Source: Vibrio astriarenae (GTDB lineage: Bacteria; Pseudomonadota; Gammaproteobacteria; Enterobacterales; Vibrionaceae). Taken from it: 64,000 bases of DNA. Positions within the stretch are counted from its first letter, which is position 1. Every line of letters starts with the position of its first letter. The notes beneath the pieces were generated by a model. The model was not told where the DNA came from, did not search any database, and was given only the letters and a program-made list of their open reading frames with translations. Positions 35,272 through 43,165 of this stretch are shown piece after piece. The translations under genes were made by a program, and so were the position numbers. Location: the NCBI RefSeq assembly GCF_010587385.1, contig NZ_CP047476.1:310001-374000 (forward strand), read 5' to 3'.

Positions 35272-36648
35272 ATGAAGAAGTCATCCCTAGCGTTATCACT
35301 TTGCACAGCGCTTAGCTTGCCTTTGCACGCTGAAATCACCCCTTCACCAGAAGAAGAGCTCGCTTACCACTTGGGTCTCCAAGCGGTTATCTATGGAGCA
35401 GGACCATTAACGGTTGCGGCGGTACGAGAAACGTCTACATCAGTTTCTATACCGATGGACAATGCGATGGCACCGCTAAATCAGATGGGAAAAACTCGCC
35501 AGTTGTCGGGCCCGCAAGACCGCATCGTCCCAACAGTCAACAACGATACGATGTATTCTCAAGCGCATTATGATTTGGACTTAGCTGGACCTATGGTCAT
35601 TGAGATCCCGCGAACGGATGACCGTTACTATATCGTCCAGTTACTCGATGCGTATTCCGATTCGATTACCGATCTCTATGAGGGAAACACTGGTTCTCAA
35701 GGGAGTAAGGTATTGCTTGTGAATGACGACTGGCAAGGTAAAACCCCGGCAGGGATTGATCATGTCGTGCGTTCACGTACGCCTATGGTTTGGCTAATTC
35801 ATCGTACGGGTGTGTTTGGACCAAAAGATCAGCAGGCCGCGGTTGAGGTACATGATCGTTTCATCACTTATCCATTAGCAGAGCTTGGAGAGTCACATGG
35901 TCCTACCAAGTTGGCTAAAGCACAGGGACGTATTCCTGAGATGACCAAGCCTGTTGGTTTAGATTGGTTTGCCTTGATCGACCGAGAGATACGCAAAAAC
36001 CCGTTGCCTGAATCGCAAGCCATGGTGGCGCAATTTGAATACCTTGGCATTGGTGGCGATGAGCCGTTTGATGAAAGCAAACTGACCGAGGCGCAAAAAC
36101 GAGGGCTAATGAGAGCCTTAAAATCAGCCCAATCGATCATTCAATACGCAGGGCGCAGCGTGGGTACGACCAACAATGGCTGGTCGATGATGTTTGAAGG
36201 TGGTCAGTATGGTAATGATTACCTGAGTCGTGCCAGCATCAACCTGCGCGCTGCAGGTCTAAATGTGCCAGAGCGAGCACTCTATCCGAACCGTTACACC
36301 GATAGTCAGGGTAAACAGCTAAACGGTGACAATCAGTATCGAATGGTAATGCCAGCGGATGCACCAGCAGAGGGGTTTTGGTCACTGACCATGTATGACG
36401 CAGAGAACTTGTTCATGGTAGAAAATGAGATCGACCGTTATTCGATTTCTACCAATAGAGCTGAAGAGCTAAAGTTTGCGCAAGATGGCACCCTTCCTAT
36501 CTGTATTCAACATACCAAACCTACCGACGAGTCATGTAACTGGCTTCCGGCACCCAAAGACGATTTCTATCTGCATATTCGCTTGTATGAGCCAACCAAA
36601 GCAGTGTTGAACAACGAATATGAAATGCCACAAGTGCACAAATTGTAA
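35272..36648 (+). CDS. Secreted DUF1254/DUF1214 protein (copy 2)
   Basis: The start at 35272 follows GAGG and begins a signal peptide (SLALSLCTALSLPLHA). The 458-residue protein has the DUF1254 core (TVNNDTMYSQAHYDLDLAGPMVIEI, YYIVQLLDAYSDS) and the DUF1214 end (PAEGFWSLTMYDAENLFMVEN, CNWLPAPKDDFYLHIRLYEP). It resembles the divergent copy 1 in layout but differs clearly in sequence, so the duplication is old. It is followed by a hairpin and a FadL-like gene, suggesting a shared role with an outer-membrane channel for hydrophobic molecules. Confidence 0.88.
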   Translation: MKKSSLALSLCTALSLPLHAEITPSPEEELAYHLGLQAVIYGAGPLTVAAVRETSTSVSIPMDNAMAPLNQMGKTRQLSGPQDRIVPTVNNDTMYSQAHYDLDLAGPMVIEIPRTDDRYYIVQLLDAYSDSITDLYEGNTGSQGSKVLLVNDDWQGKTPAGIDHVVRSRTPMVWLIHRTGVFGPKDQQAAVEVHDRFITYPLAELGESHGPTKLAKAQGRIPEMTKPVGLDWFALIDREIRKNPLPESQAMVAQFEYLGIGGDEPFDESKLTEAQKRGLMRALKSAQSIIQYAGRSVGTTNNGWSMMFEGGQYGNDYLSRASINLRAAGLNVPERALYPNRYTDSQGKQLNGDNQYRMVMPADAPAEGFWSLTMYDAENLFMVENEIDRYSISTNRAEELKFAQDGTLPICIQHTKPTDESCNWLPAPKDDFYLHIRLYEPTKAVLNNEYEMPQVHKL

Positions 36649-36655
36649 TGATGAG

Positions 36656-36678
36656 ACGCTTCCTAAAGGAAGCGTTTT
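36656..36678 (+). terminator. Hairpin between DUF1254 copy 2 and FadL-like gene
   Basis: ACGCTTCC and GGAAGCGT form a perfect 8-bp stem with loop TAAA and a short T tail. It may attenuate transcription into the FadL-like gene 24 bp further on. Confidence 0.65.
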
Positions 36679-36701
36679 GCTAATGTACAGTCGGAGTACA
36701 C

Positions 36702-37865
36702 ATGATACCTACTCACTATAAATACAGCGCATTAGCGCTGACTTTGTTTTCGTTTAACAGCCATTCCGCTGCAACGCTAGTGTCTGAGATGAGCCAGCTC
36801 AATGTTGGCACAGCAGGTGCTGGGTCAGCCATATTAGCTGAAGGGGCATTCACCGCATATTCTAACCCTGCTGCTATGTCTCATATCGACCAAGCGCATA
36901 TCGCCATCAATATGGCGATGATGAAATTGGGCATTAATTATCAAGATGATCGTGACTCTTCACTGGACAGTGATAATGCGGGTGGTGCGCAACCGTATGG
37001 TTCGCTTTATGCGATCTCACCGCTCAATGAGCATGTTCGGTTGGGTTTATCATTGGTGGCTACAGGCGGGAGTGGACTTGACTACGGCAGTGATTATTCG
37101 GGAAAGCTTGGCTTGAATGAGTTGCAGCTCAGTGTGTTGCAGTTCAACCCCTCTCTAAGCTATGAGGTGAGTGAACAACTGAGTTGAGGCTTGGGTGTTC
37201 AAATCGATCGGGCATCCTTTGAGCAGACTTTTCTGGGAGAGAGGGCGAATTTAGAATCAAGCTCGTATGCACTTGGCTACAACCTTGGTGCCACCTATCT
37301 TCTCTCTTCGAAGCATAAGCTTGGGTTAACGTTCCGCTCAAAAATGGAACATGACTTAGAGGGTGATTTATCAGTACTCAACCGAGAGTTTGAGAGTCAA
37401 GTAGGCTTGTTGAACGCGGCGAGGCTAGAGGCCTCTGGTTATCATCAACTTACTCAGCCGATCGCACTGGTTTGGAGTCTGGGGCAAGAGTTTTGGAGTG
37501 AAAATGACCAAACCTTAGTTCGCCTCAGTGATACAGAAATTTCAAAACCGCGCAGGTTTGAAGACGTTTGGTTTGCGTCATTAGGGAGCAAAATTGCCCT
37601 CACTCATAAATTTGTCATGGAGTTGGGGGTAGGCTACGTAAGTTCACCATTAGAGGATTCGTCACTGCAATCATCGGATTTGCCGGTAGATCAGCAGGTG
37701 CGATACAGCTTAGGCGGTCGCTACCAATGGGACAAAACGACTAACATCAACATGTACTACAGCTATGTAGACTACGGTGAACCTGAGATAAACAGTGGTG
37801 CAATGCAAGGTCGATACGATAACGACAATCACTTTGTCGGTGTCGAGCTAGATTACCGATTCTAA
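36702..37865 (+). pseudogene. FadL/OmpP1-family outer-membrane protein gene interrupted by in-frame TGA
   Basis: One continuous frame of 388 codons encodes a FadL-type protein: signal peptide, LNVGTAGAGSAILAEGAFTAYSNPAAMSHI, strand-rich barrel, and a C-terminal strand ending VELDYRF. A TGA at 37185-37187 cuts it after residue 161 (SEQLS-stop-GLGVQ). Both halves read well on either side, so a single substitution such as TTA to TGA explains it. FadL proteins carry hydrophobic compounds across the outer membrane. CGGAG precedes the ATG. It follows the DUF1254 gene and would have supplied its uptake channel. Confidence 0.85.
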
Positions 37866-37895
37866 ACCACGAATCGACCTTAATAGCTGAATATG

Positions 37896-37934
37896 AAAAA
37901 TGCCATCGCAACTTCAATTGCGGTGGCATTTTTT
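37896..37934. terminator. Bidirectional terminator after FadL-like gene
   Basis: AAAAATGCCATCGCA pairs with TGCGGTGGCATTTTTT (one wobble pair) around a short loop, with A-run and T-run flanks. It serves both convergent units. Confidence 0.85.
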
Positions 37935-37965
37935 GTTAGCAGATGCTTGGTCTTTGATGGGTAAT

Positions 37966-38997
37966 TTATAGGGCAGACAAGAATGACTTTGCCGAGGTTA
38001 ACCTGAGTGTTGCTCCACCAATAATGTCCAAAAAACCTAAAAGCTGATGGGGTTTATTAGCGCTAATCAAAGCTGAACCAGTCGCTCCAATCGGGATCAT
38101 TGCCATCGTCTCTCTATCCACCTCCAGAATCACCGTTCTACCTACAGGCGCTGAACCGCGCTGAATATGACTTGAGACAGCTTGCTCTCTTGGCAGCAGG
38201 TTTCCTTGTGCTTCCCCTGTCGCTTTGACTACACTGTGCACGCGAGAACGAAATATTTGTCCTGGGTATGCATCAATATAGAATTCACTGAATTGTCCGG
38301 GTTCGATGTTTCCATAAGCTTGATCTGGGATACGCATTTCAACGAACTTCTTACTGGTGTCCCATAGGTGCATAGAACCCACACGTGTTCCGTCAGCGAC
38401 GTAAACGTGAGTGACCATTCCATCGAACGGGGCTTGAACGGTTAAACGGGAAAGACCAAATTCAAGGCTGCCTTGTTTAGCAAGCAAGCCATCTAGTTTG
38501 GCTTGAAGAACTTTCATCTCCGCTTCAAGCACTTCTACTCTGTCCTGTGCGTTCTCGAGGTCTTTGACGCTGACATGCTCTGCCATGGATTCGTTTCGAA
38601 CTAAATCGCGTTTGGCTTGTGAAAGCTGAACATTTTTTGCTTCAATAGGGCGCGTCACTTCCTTGAGGCCTGATTTTACCTCAGTAATGGCGGCAGTGAT
38701 TTTGTCATCTTTCAGAGTATAAAGAACGTCTCCTTGTTTCACTTCCTGGTTATGAACGACATGAACTTTGTCCATATGTTGCCCAAAGGCGGGAGATAAG
38801 ACAGCGTGAGGCGATTTAACCGTCGTTGAGTTGGTTAAATCAATGGGAGAGTAAAATCGATGGCCTAAAAATAGTGCAATGGCGAGCAGAATACCGATTG
38901 TCGTAGTGATGAAGTAGTTTCGTGCCGTCGGTTTGAGCACTTTAAACTTGAACAGAAGCCACACAACCAGTAAATACGGCAGCATAATCTCTTTCAT
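37966..38997 (-). CDS. HlyD-family membrane fusion protein (YibH/YiaV-like)
   Basis: The start at 38997 overlaps the stop of the DUF3302 gene by 4 bases (ATGA). The 343-residue protein has one N-terminal membrane span (FITTTIGILLAIALFLG) and a biotinyl-lipoyl-like segment (VVHNQEVKQGDVLYTLKDDK). A coiled-coil hairpin with VEVLEAEMKVLQAKLDGLL and a barrel region (VQAPFDGMVTHVYV) follow. It matches the E. coli YibH/YiaV pattern of an inner-membrane adaptor next to a DUF3302 protein. No transporter or outer-membrane factor is adjacent, so its partner is unknown. Confidence 0.88.
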   Translation of the reverse strand: MKEIMLPYLLVVWLLFKFKVLKPTARNYFITTTIGILLAIALFLGHRFYSPIDLTNSTTVKSPHAVLSPAFGQHMDKVHVVHNQEVKQGDVLYTLKDDKITAAITEVKSGLKEVTRPIEAKNVQLSQAKRDLVRNESMAEHVSVKDLENAQDRVEVLEAEMKVLQAKLDGLLAKQGSLEFGLSRLTVQAPFDGMVTHVYVADGTRVGSMHLWDTSKKFVEMRIPDQAYGNIEPGQFSEFYIDAYPGQIFRSRVHSVVKATGEAQGNLLPREQAVSSHIQRGSAPVGRTVILEVDRETMAMIPIGATGSALISANKPHQLLGFLDIIGGATLRLTSAKSFLSAL

Positions 38998-39230
38998 GAG
39001 CGTGCCCCTTTTAGCCAAAGCTGAACTTTGTCCCAGTCAGTGACAATCGCAATGACGGCGAGTATCCACAACGGCTTGTATACGAGCCCTAGTAAACACA
39101 ACCAAAAAACCAACTTTGCTTGGGCCAACCCTCGCTCTTTGGCTAAGTGTTTGGGGATAGAATGGATATGCCACAGTTTGGCAATTACCCAAACAGCAAT
39201 AGCTACTGTAACAACAACGACAAACCACAT
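38994..39230 (-). CDS. DUF3302 inner-membrane protein (YibI/YiaW-like)
   Basis: The 78-residue protein has a first membrane span (VVVVTVAIAVWVIAKLW), a HSIPKHLAKERGLAQAKL loop, and a second span (LVYKPLWILAVIAIVTDW). This is the DUF3302 layout found beside HlyD-type proteins in E. coli (YiaW/YiaV, YibI/YibH). It overlaps the adaptor gene by 4 bases, so the two are translated together. A TATTAA-N5-TTAATA dyad lies 139 bp upstream, in the gap shared with the SGNH hydrolase gene. Confidence 0.85.
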   Translation of the reverse strand: MWFVVVVTVAIAVWVIAKLWHIHSIPKHLAKERGLAQAKLVFWLCLLGLVYKPLWILAVIAIVTDWDKVQLWLKGARS

Positions 39231-39537
39231 GAATTCGATTGATTCGAGAAGTGGATAGACACTAGGATAAGTTTATAAGTAAGGTTAGTAGGGTGTATCA
39301 ACATAGGTGACCTCCGTATTTTAGCGTTCAATATACGAAAAGATGCACTTAAGTTGCGCTATACCAACTATTAAGAATCTTAATACACTGACTATCCCAA
39401 GTGACTGTTGTTTTTGATAGAATTTGACGCTTTGAAGTCACGAAATATGTGTAAAGTGATGGGGTTATTAGCCCAAACGATACAAAATTATTCGTGGAAT
39501 ATGTTGCTCGTAAACGTACAAAAGGAAGGCATTGATA
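39231..39537. other. Divergent promoter region of DUF3302 and SGNH genes
   Basis: This 307-bp gap contains the fourth copy of the dyad (39369-39385) and a strong AAAGGAAGG ribosome site (39521-39529) for the hydrolase gene. I see no other gene. Confidence 0.6.
39369..39385. promoter_or_regulatory. TATTAA-N5-TTAATA dyad, site 4
   Basis: Perfect 6-5-6 inverted repeat with centre GAATC. It lies 139 bp from the DUF3302 start and 152 bp from the SGNH hydrolase start. Confidence 0.72.
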
Positions 39538-40164
39538 ATGAAAAGCGTATTGTGTTTTGGAGACTCCAACACGTGGGGCTACGCGCCAGACTTACCTCGT
39601 CGCTTTAACATGAGTGAACGTTGGACGATGCAACTGCAATTGTTACTTGGAGATCAATACCGCATCATTGAAGAAGGGTTAAACAGTCGCACAACCGTGT
39701 TTGAGGACCCGTTTGAACCTGGTAAAAAAGGCTTGGATTATCTGTATCCTTGTCTGGAAAGCCATCACCCAGATTTGGTGGTGTTGATGCTGGGAACCAA
39801 TGATCTCAAAACGCGTTTTAATGTCTCTGCCAGCGATATTTCTAAGGGCGCAGCGAGGCTGGTGGAAATGATTCAGCGGTTCCATCATGGCTTTATGGCT
39901 AAACCTGCAGATGTCCTTCTCGTTTCGCCAACTCTGGTATTTGAGACACGCATTGGATTTGAAGGGTTTGACGGTGCGGCTGAAAAATCTAAGCAGCTCG
40001 GCCACTATTTCAAACTTCGATCTGAAGAGCTAAATTGCCACTTCTTGGATGCCGCTGAATTTGTCGAGCCTTGTGCTGTGGAAGGCGTGCATTGGCCGCT
40101 TGATCAACATACGAAATTCGCTCATCGATTGAGTGAAATCATTCCGACGTTGTTCAATGAGTAA
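39538..40164 (+). CDS. SGNH/GDSL-family hydrolase
   Basis: The ATG at 39538 is chosen over a TTG at 39532 because AAAGGAAGG lies 8 bases upstream. The 208-residue protein has the GDSL block I (VLCFGDSNTWGYAP, nucleophile Ser about residue 9), the GTND block (VVLMLGTNDLKTRF) and the late D-x-x-H pair in EGVHWPLDQH. No signal peptide is visible. It is probably an esterase or deacetylase for a small ester; arylesterase-like members have the same length. It shares its upstream region, with dyad site 4, with the DUF3302/HlyD pair. Confidence 0.92.
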   Translation: MKSVLCFGDSNTWGYAPDLPRRFNMSERWTMQLQLLLGDQYRIIEEGLNSRTTVFEDPFEPGKKGLDYLYPCLESHHPDLVVLMLGTNDLKTRFNVSASDISKGAARLVEMIQRFHHGFMAKPADVLLVSPTLVFETRIGFEGFDGAAEKSKQLGHYFKLRSEELNCHFLDAAEFVEPCAVEGVHWPLDQHTKFAHRLSEIIPTLFNE

Positions 40165-40181
40165 CTATTTGGGCTAAAACG

Positions 40182-40223
40182 AATAGAGTGCAGACTTGCG
40201 TTCTCGCGCTCTATTAGGTTTTT
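40182..40223 (+). terminator. Terminator after SGNH hydrolase
   Basis: AATAGAGTGC and GCGCTCTATT (one wobble pair) enclose a 14-base loop, followed by AGGTTTTTG. Confidence 0.6.
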
Positions 40224-40289
40224 GTTTAGATTTGGAGGCGTTAGGGCTAAAATTAACACCAGCCAGCTTAATACACTCCTAGGTCACCT

Positions 40290-41081
40290 TTGCAGTTATC
40301 CAAGTTCAAATATAAAACCCGAAAAGGCCCGGACTATCGTCATGGGGAGCAAACGTCTTTTCTTGAAATCAAAGAGACGTTTGGTTTGGGTAGCATCCGC
40401 GTCGGTAAGTGGGTGAATTCGGAAGAGAAGGCGCTTGCGGCAAACCTAATTTTCGACTCATTAGCTGATCTTGCTTATACCCTAGCGCTACCACCAAAAG
40501 CCATTGGCTTGCGAGGCACTTTAGGGTTGGCGTTTGGCACTGGTGGACGAAAAGGGGTACAAGCGCATTACGCACCAAACTTACGAGAGTTGGCACTCGC
40601 TAAGAATGCAGGGGCTGGAGCACTGGCGCACGAATTTTGGCATGCTTTTGACCACTACATTGCTGAAAAAGCATTTGATATTGGCGATCGTTCTGGCCCG
40701 CAACGCTCCATTTTGTTTGCAAGCAACTGCTGGCTGCGAAATGCAGCGCTTATTGAACACCCATTGAACACAAAGCTGCTGGAAATATTTGATGTCACCC
40801 TGCTGAGCGAGGATGGACAAGATAGGCATGACTATGTGGCTAGGAGTGTGAAAGCGGATAAAGCCGTAGGCAGCAACTACTTTTCATTACCGACCGAAAT
40901 GATGGCGCGCGCTTTTGAATCGGTCATAGAGAGTCATTCTGATATTGATAACTCGTATCTTGTGTCTGGCACCATGCAGCGAGATAGCTTTCCCCTATAT
41001 CCAGATTTAAATCATAGAAAACGTATTTACGACGCACTTCAGGCCTATTTTAGACCGCTTGGTGAGGCGTTAAGCCGCTAA
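40290..41081 (+). CDS. CLCA_X family protein (LPD1-like, HExxH)
   Basis: The 263-residue frame begins at TTG 40290 with a weak AGG upstream; no in-frame ATG fits an N-terminus that matches the family. The body has IGLRGTLGLAFGTGGRKGVQAHY, then GAGALAHEFWHAFDHYIAEKAF, a zincin-like H-E-x-x-H motif. YFSLPTEMMARAFESVIE and a C-terminal RIYDALQAYFRPL follow. The pattern resembles the LPD1 domains of phage polyvalent proteins and the CLCA_X family of vibrios, which I recall by name only. It may be a metalloprotease-like protein; the substrate is unknown. It is convergent with the next gene, 6 bp apart. Confidence 0.75.
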   Translation: MQLSKFKYKTRKGPDYRHGEQTSFLEIKETFGLGSIRVGKWVNSEEKALAANLIFDSLADLAYTLALPPKAIGLRGTLGLAFGTGGRKGVQAHYAPNLRELALAKNAGAGALAHEFWHAFDHYIAEKAFDIGDRSGPQRSILFASNCWLRNAALIEHPLNTKLLEIFDVTLLSEDGQDRHDYVARSVKADKAVGSNYFSLPTEMMARAFESVIESHSDIDNSYLVSGTMQRDSFPLYPDLNHRKRIYDALQAYFRPLGEALSR

Positions 41082-41087
41082 ACTAAG

Positions 41088-42089
41088 CTACTTATCCAGT
41101 AACATGTTAAGCATTTGCTCACGGGATTCTTTGCTGCTGTTTCTATGAGTGATGTATTCGACGTGCTCTAGTGAAGTCCGCTGTTTAGACAATTGAATGC
41201 TCCACATCGGTTCTATTTGGTTAGGCATCATGGAATAACGGACATCGAAAATCGCCATTGGTTCTGAGTTATCTTGTGCTAAATACCCATCAGAGAAACG
41301 GCTAAAGCGTGTAATGTCTTTTGCTTGTTGTGAGTCTTTTTCGAGCCAAGCAAAATCTTGTTTAATATTGAGCTTAGGAATAAACTCACCTTCATAGATA
41401 CGAATTGTCCGACCAGCTCTTATAGCATCGGCATGAAATGCCTCATTGGTCTCGTAAACGGATTTCCAAACCACAATATTGCCAAAGCTAGGTTTAGCGA
41501 AAAGGCGAACAGGTTGGTGCTGGCGCTGTTGAGCCAATAACCAAGCAGCCGACTCTGCGCGTTCACGTTGAATCAAACCAAGAGTGGGGTAGGCGACAGC
41601 CCAAATCAAAGCGACTCGTGCTACCCAAGGTGTTCGTTTTAAACTCGCTGTGAACATGAGGGCCAAGAGTAAAAAAGTAAATAACGGGTCGATAACAGAT
41701 ACAAGATTCCATGCATAACGCTCATCGGACAGAGGCCAAAGAAGTTGTGTACCATAAGAGGTGCACGCATCAAGCAGCGCATGGGTGGCAAATCCGAGAA
41801 GGCAAAATAGCGAACTTTGCTTGAAGGTGAGCTTCCAACGCCTGCCAATGATTGGATGTAAAACCACTGCACACAATAGGCTTCCTATTGGGATAAAGAG
41901 CAGTGAGTGGGTGAACTGGCGGTGATATTCCAAAAACAGCAAAGGATCACTGGACGAGCGTATCAACACGTCGAGATCGGGTGCCATGCCAGACAAAAAA
42001 CCAATGATGCCACCAACAATGATGTGTTGTTTGTTACTCACCGATTGAGCGAGTGACGCACCCAGCAATCCTTGTGTGATTGGGTCCAT
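41088..42089 (-). CDS. YdjM-family membrane-bound metal-dependent hydrolase
   Basis: The start at 42089 (MDPITQG) matches the family; Met at 42098 is an alternative. The 333-residue protein has MDPITQGLLGASLAQ, GMAPDLDVL and YHRQFTHSLLF, whose acidic and His residues probably bind metal. CLLGFATHALLDACTSYGTQLLWPLS and several membrane spans follow. The family (DUF457, YdjM) is known as LexA-regulated in E. coli but its reaction is not settled. The C-terminal ~130 residues are soluble and unrecognised. Confidence 0.88.
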   Translation of the reverse strand: MDPITQGLLGASLAQSVSNKQHIIVGGIIGFLSGMAPDLDVLIRSSSDPLLFLEYHRQFTHSLLFIPIGSLLCAVVLHPIIGRRWKLTFKQSSLFCLLGFATHALLDACTSYGTQLLWPLSDERYAWNLVSVIDPLFTFLLLALMFTASLKRTPWVARVALIWAVAYPTLGLIQRERAESAAWLLAQQRQHQPVRLFAKPSFGNIVVWKSVYETNEAFHADAIRAGRTIRIYEGEFIPKLNIKQDFAWLEKDSQQAKDITRFSRFSDGYLAQDNSEPMAIFDVRYSMMPNQIEPMWSIQLSKQRTSLEHVEYITHRNSSKESREQMLNMLLDK

Positions 42090-42175
42090 AGCTTCCATGA
42101 CGACTGATTAATAACTAATACTAATCATAGTCTTAGCTTGCCGGTTTTCGAGTTATGATCTCAGGTATCGCAATG

Positions 42176-42200
42176 AGAAAGTGTTCCGCGCACACTTTCT
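42176..42200. other. Perfect 9-bp hairpin ahead of SDR gene
   Basis: AGAAAGTGT and ACACTTTCT form a perfect stem around TCCGCGC. It lies in the 258-bp gap between the leftward YdjM-like gene and the SDR gene. TGTCTCT follows. It may be an operator, a 5' leader element or the end of an unseen short RNA. Confidence 0.5.
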
Positions 42201-42347
42201 TGTCTCTAAGCTAAACTGAAGTTGGCACGATCGGAATGGATGATGGCGTCTTTTGATGTCTATTGGCATGAATGGAGTACCTATACTGCACGCAACGGTT
42301 AACCGAGTTGACCGACACTCAATAAGTCTTGAATAGGGGAAGTCATT

Positions 42348-43130
42348 ATGTCGAACACAGCATTAATCACAGGCGCATCAGGTGGTATTGGTCTTGAACT
42401 TGCAAAAATTCATGCCAGCAAGGGTGGTGACTTAGTCTTGGTTGCACGCTCGAAAGAGAAGCTTATCGAACTTAAAAATGAGTTGGAAGCAAGCTACGGT
42501 GTAAAAGTGGAGGTGATTGCATCTGATTTATCTCAACCTAATGCCGCACAAGCTTTGTTTGATAAGACACAGGCGTTAGGGCTGAAAATTGATACCTTGA
42601 TTAACAATGCGGGTTTTGGCGGACACGGCAAATTTCATGAGCGCTCGCTTACCGATGAACACTCAATGATGCAAGTCAACATCGTGGCGTTGACCGATTT
42701 GGCTCACCTTTATTTGAAAGGGATGGTTGAGCGTAATAAAGGTCAAATTCTGAATGTCTCCTCAACCGCTTCGTTTATTCCGGGGCCTCTACAAGCGGTG
42801 TATTACGCAACCAAGGCTTTTGTTACCTCATTCAGCCAAGCCGTCGCAGAGGAAGTGCGTGATAGCAACGTGACGGTGACGGCATTATGCCCAGGTGCGG
42901 TGGCAACAGGTTTTGTTGCAGCAGGTAACCTAGAAGGCGTTGATGTTTGGAAAAATGCGAAGTCTCCTCGTTCTGTTGCTGAGTGTGGATACCAGGCGAT
43001 GGAAAAAGGAGAGTTGGTGGCCTTTAACGAGACATCACTGAAGTTCATGCTCAACTGGATCATTCCGTTCTTACCGCGTAAATTGGTGCTAAAAATTTCT
43101 CGTCAAGCGATGGAAAAGAAGGGCAAGTAA
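42348..43130 (+). CDS. SDR family NAD(P)-dependent oxidoreductase
   Basis: The 260-residue protein has the classical SDR motifs: TGASGGIGLELAKIHA (cofactor), NNAGFGG, the catalytic Ser in LNVSSTASFIPG, YYATKAF (Tyr-x3-Lys) and ALCPGAVATGF. It reduces or oxidises a hydroxy/keto group with NAD(P)H; the substrate is unknown. The C-terminal hydrophobic segment (FMLNWIIPFLPRKLVLKI) is common in short-chain enzymes acting on lipids. An AraC regulator gene follows 35 bp downstream and may control it. Confidence 0.92.
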   Translation: MSNTALITGASGGIGLELAKIHASKGGDLVLVARSKEKLIELKNELEASYGVKVEVIASDLSQPNAAQALFDKTQALGLKIDTLINNAGFGGHGKFHERSLTDEHSMMQVNIVALTDLAHLYLKGMVERNKGQILNVSSTASFIPGPLQAVYYATKAFVTSFSQAVAEEVRDSNVTVTALCPGAVATGFVAAGNLEGVDVWKNAKSPRSVAECGYQAMEKGELVAFNETSLKFMLNWIIPFLPRKLVLKISRQAMEKKGK

Positions 43131-43165
43131 ACCCAACTGGTCGAATAGTAGAAAGAAGTATTTAG

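Noticed and set aside
37185..37187. TGA as a selenocysteine codon or programmed read-through
   Set aside because: FadL proteins have no selenocysteine, and I saw no SECIS-like hairpin just downstream; a nonsense mutation or sequence error is simpler.
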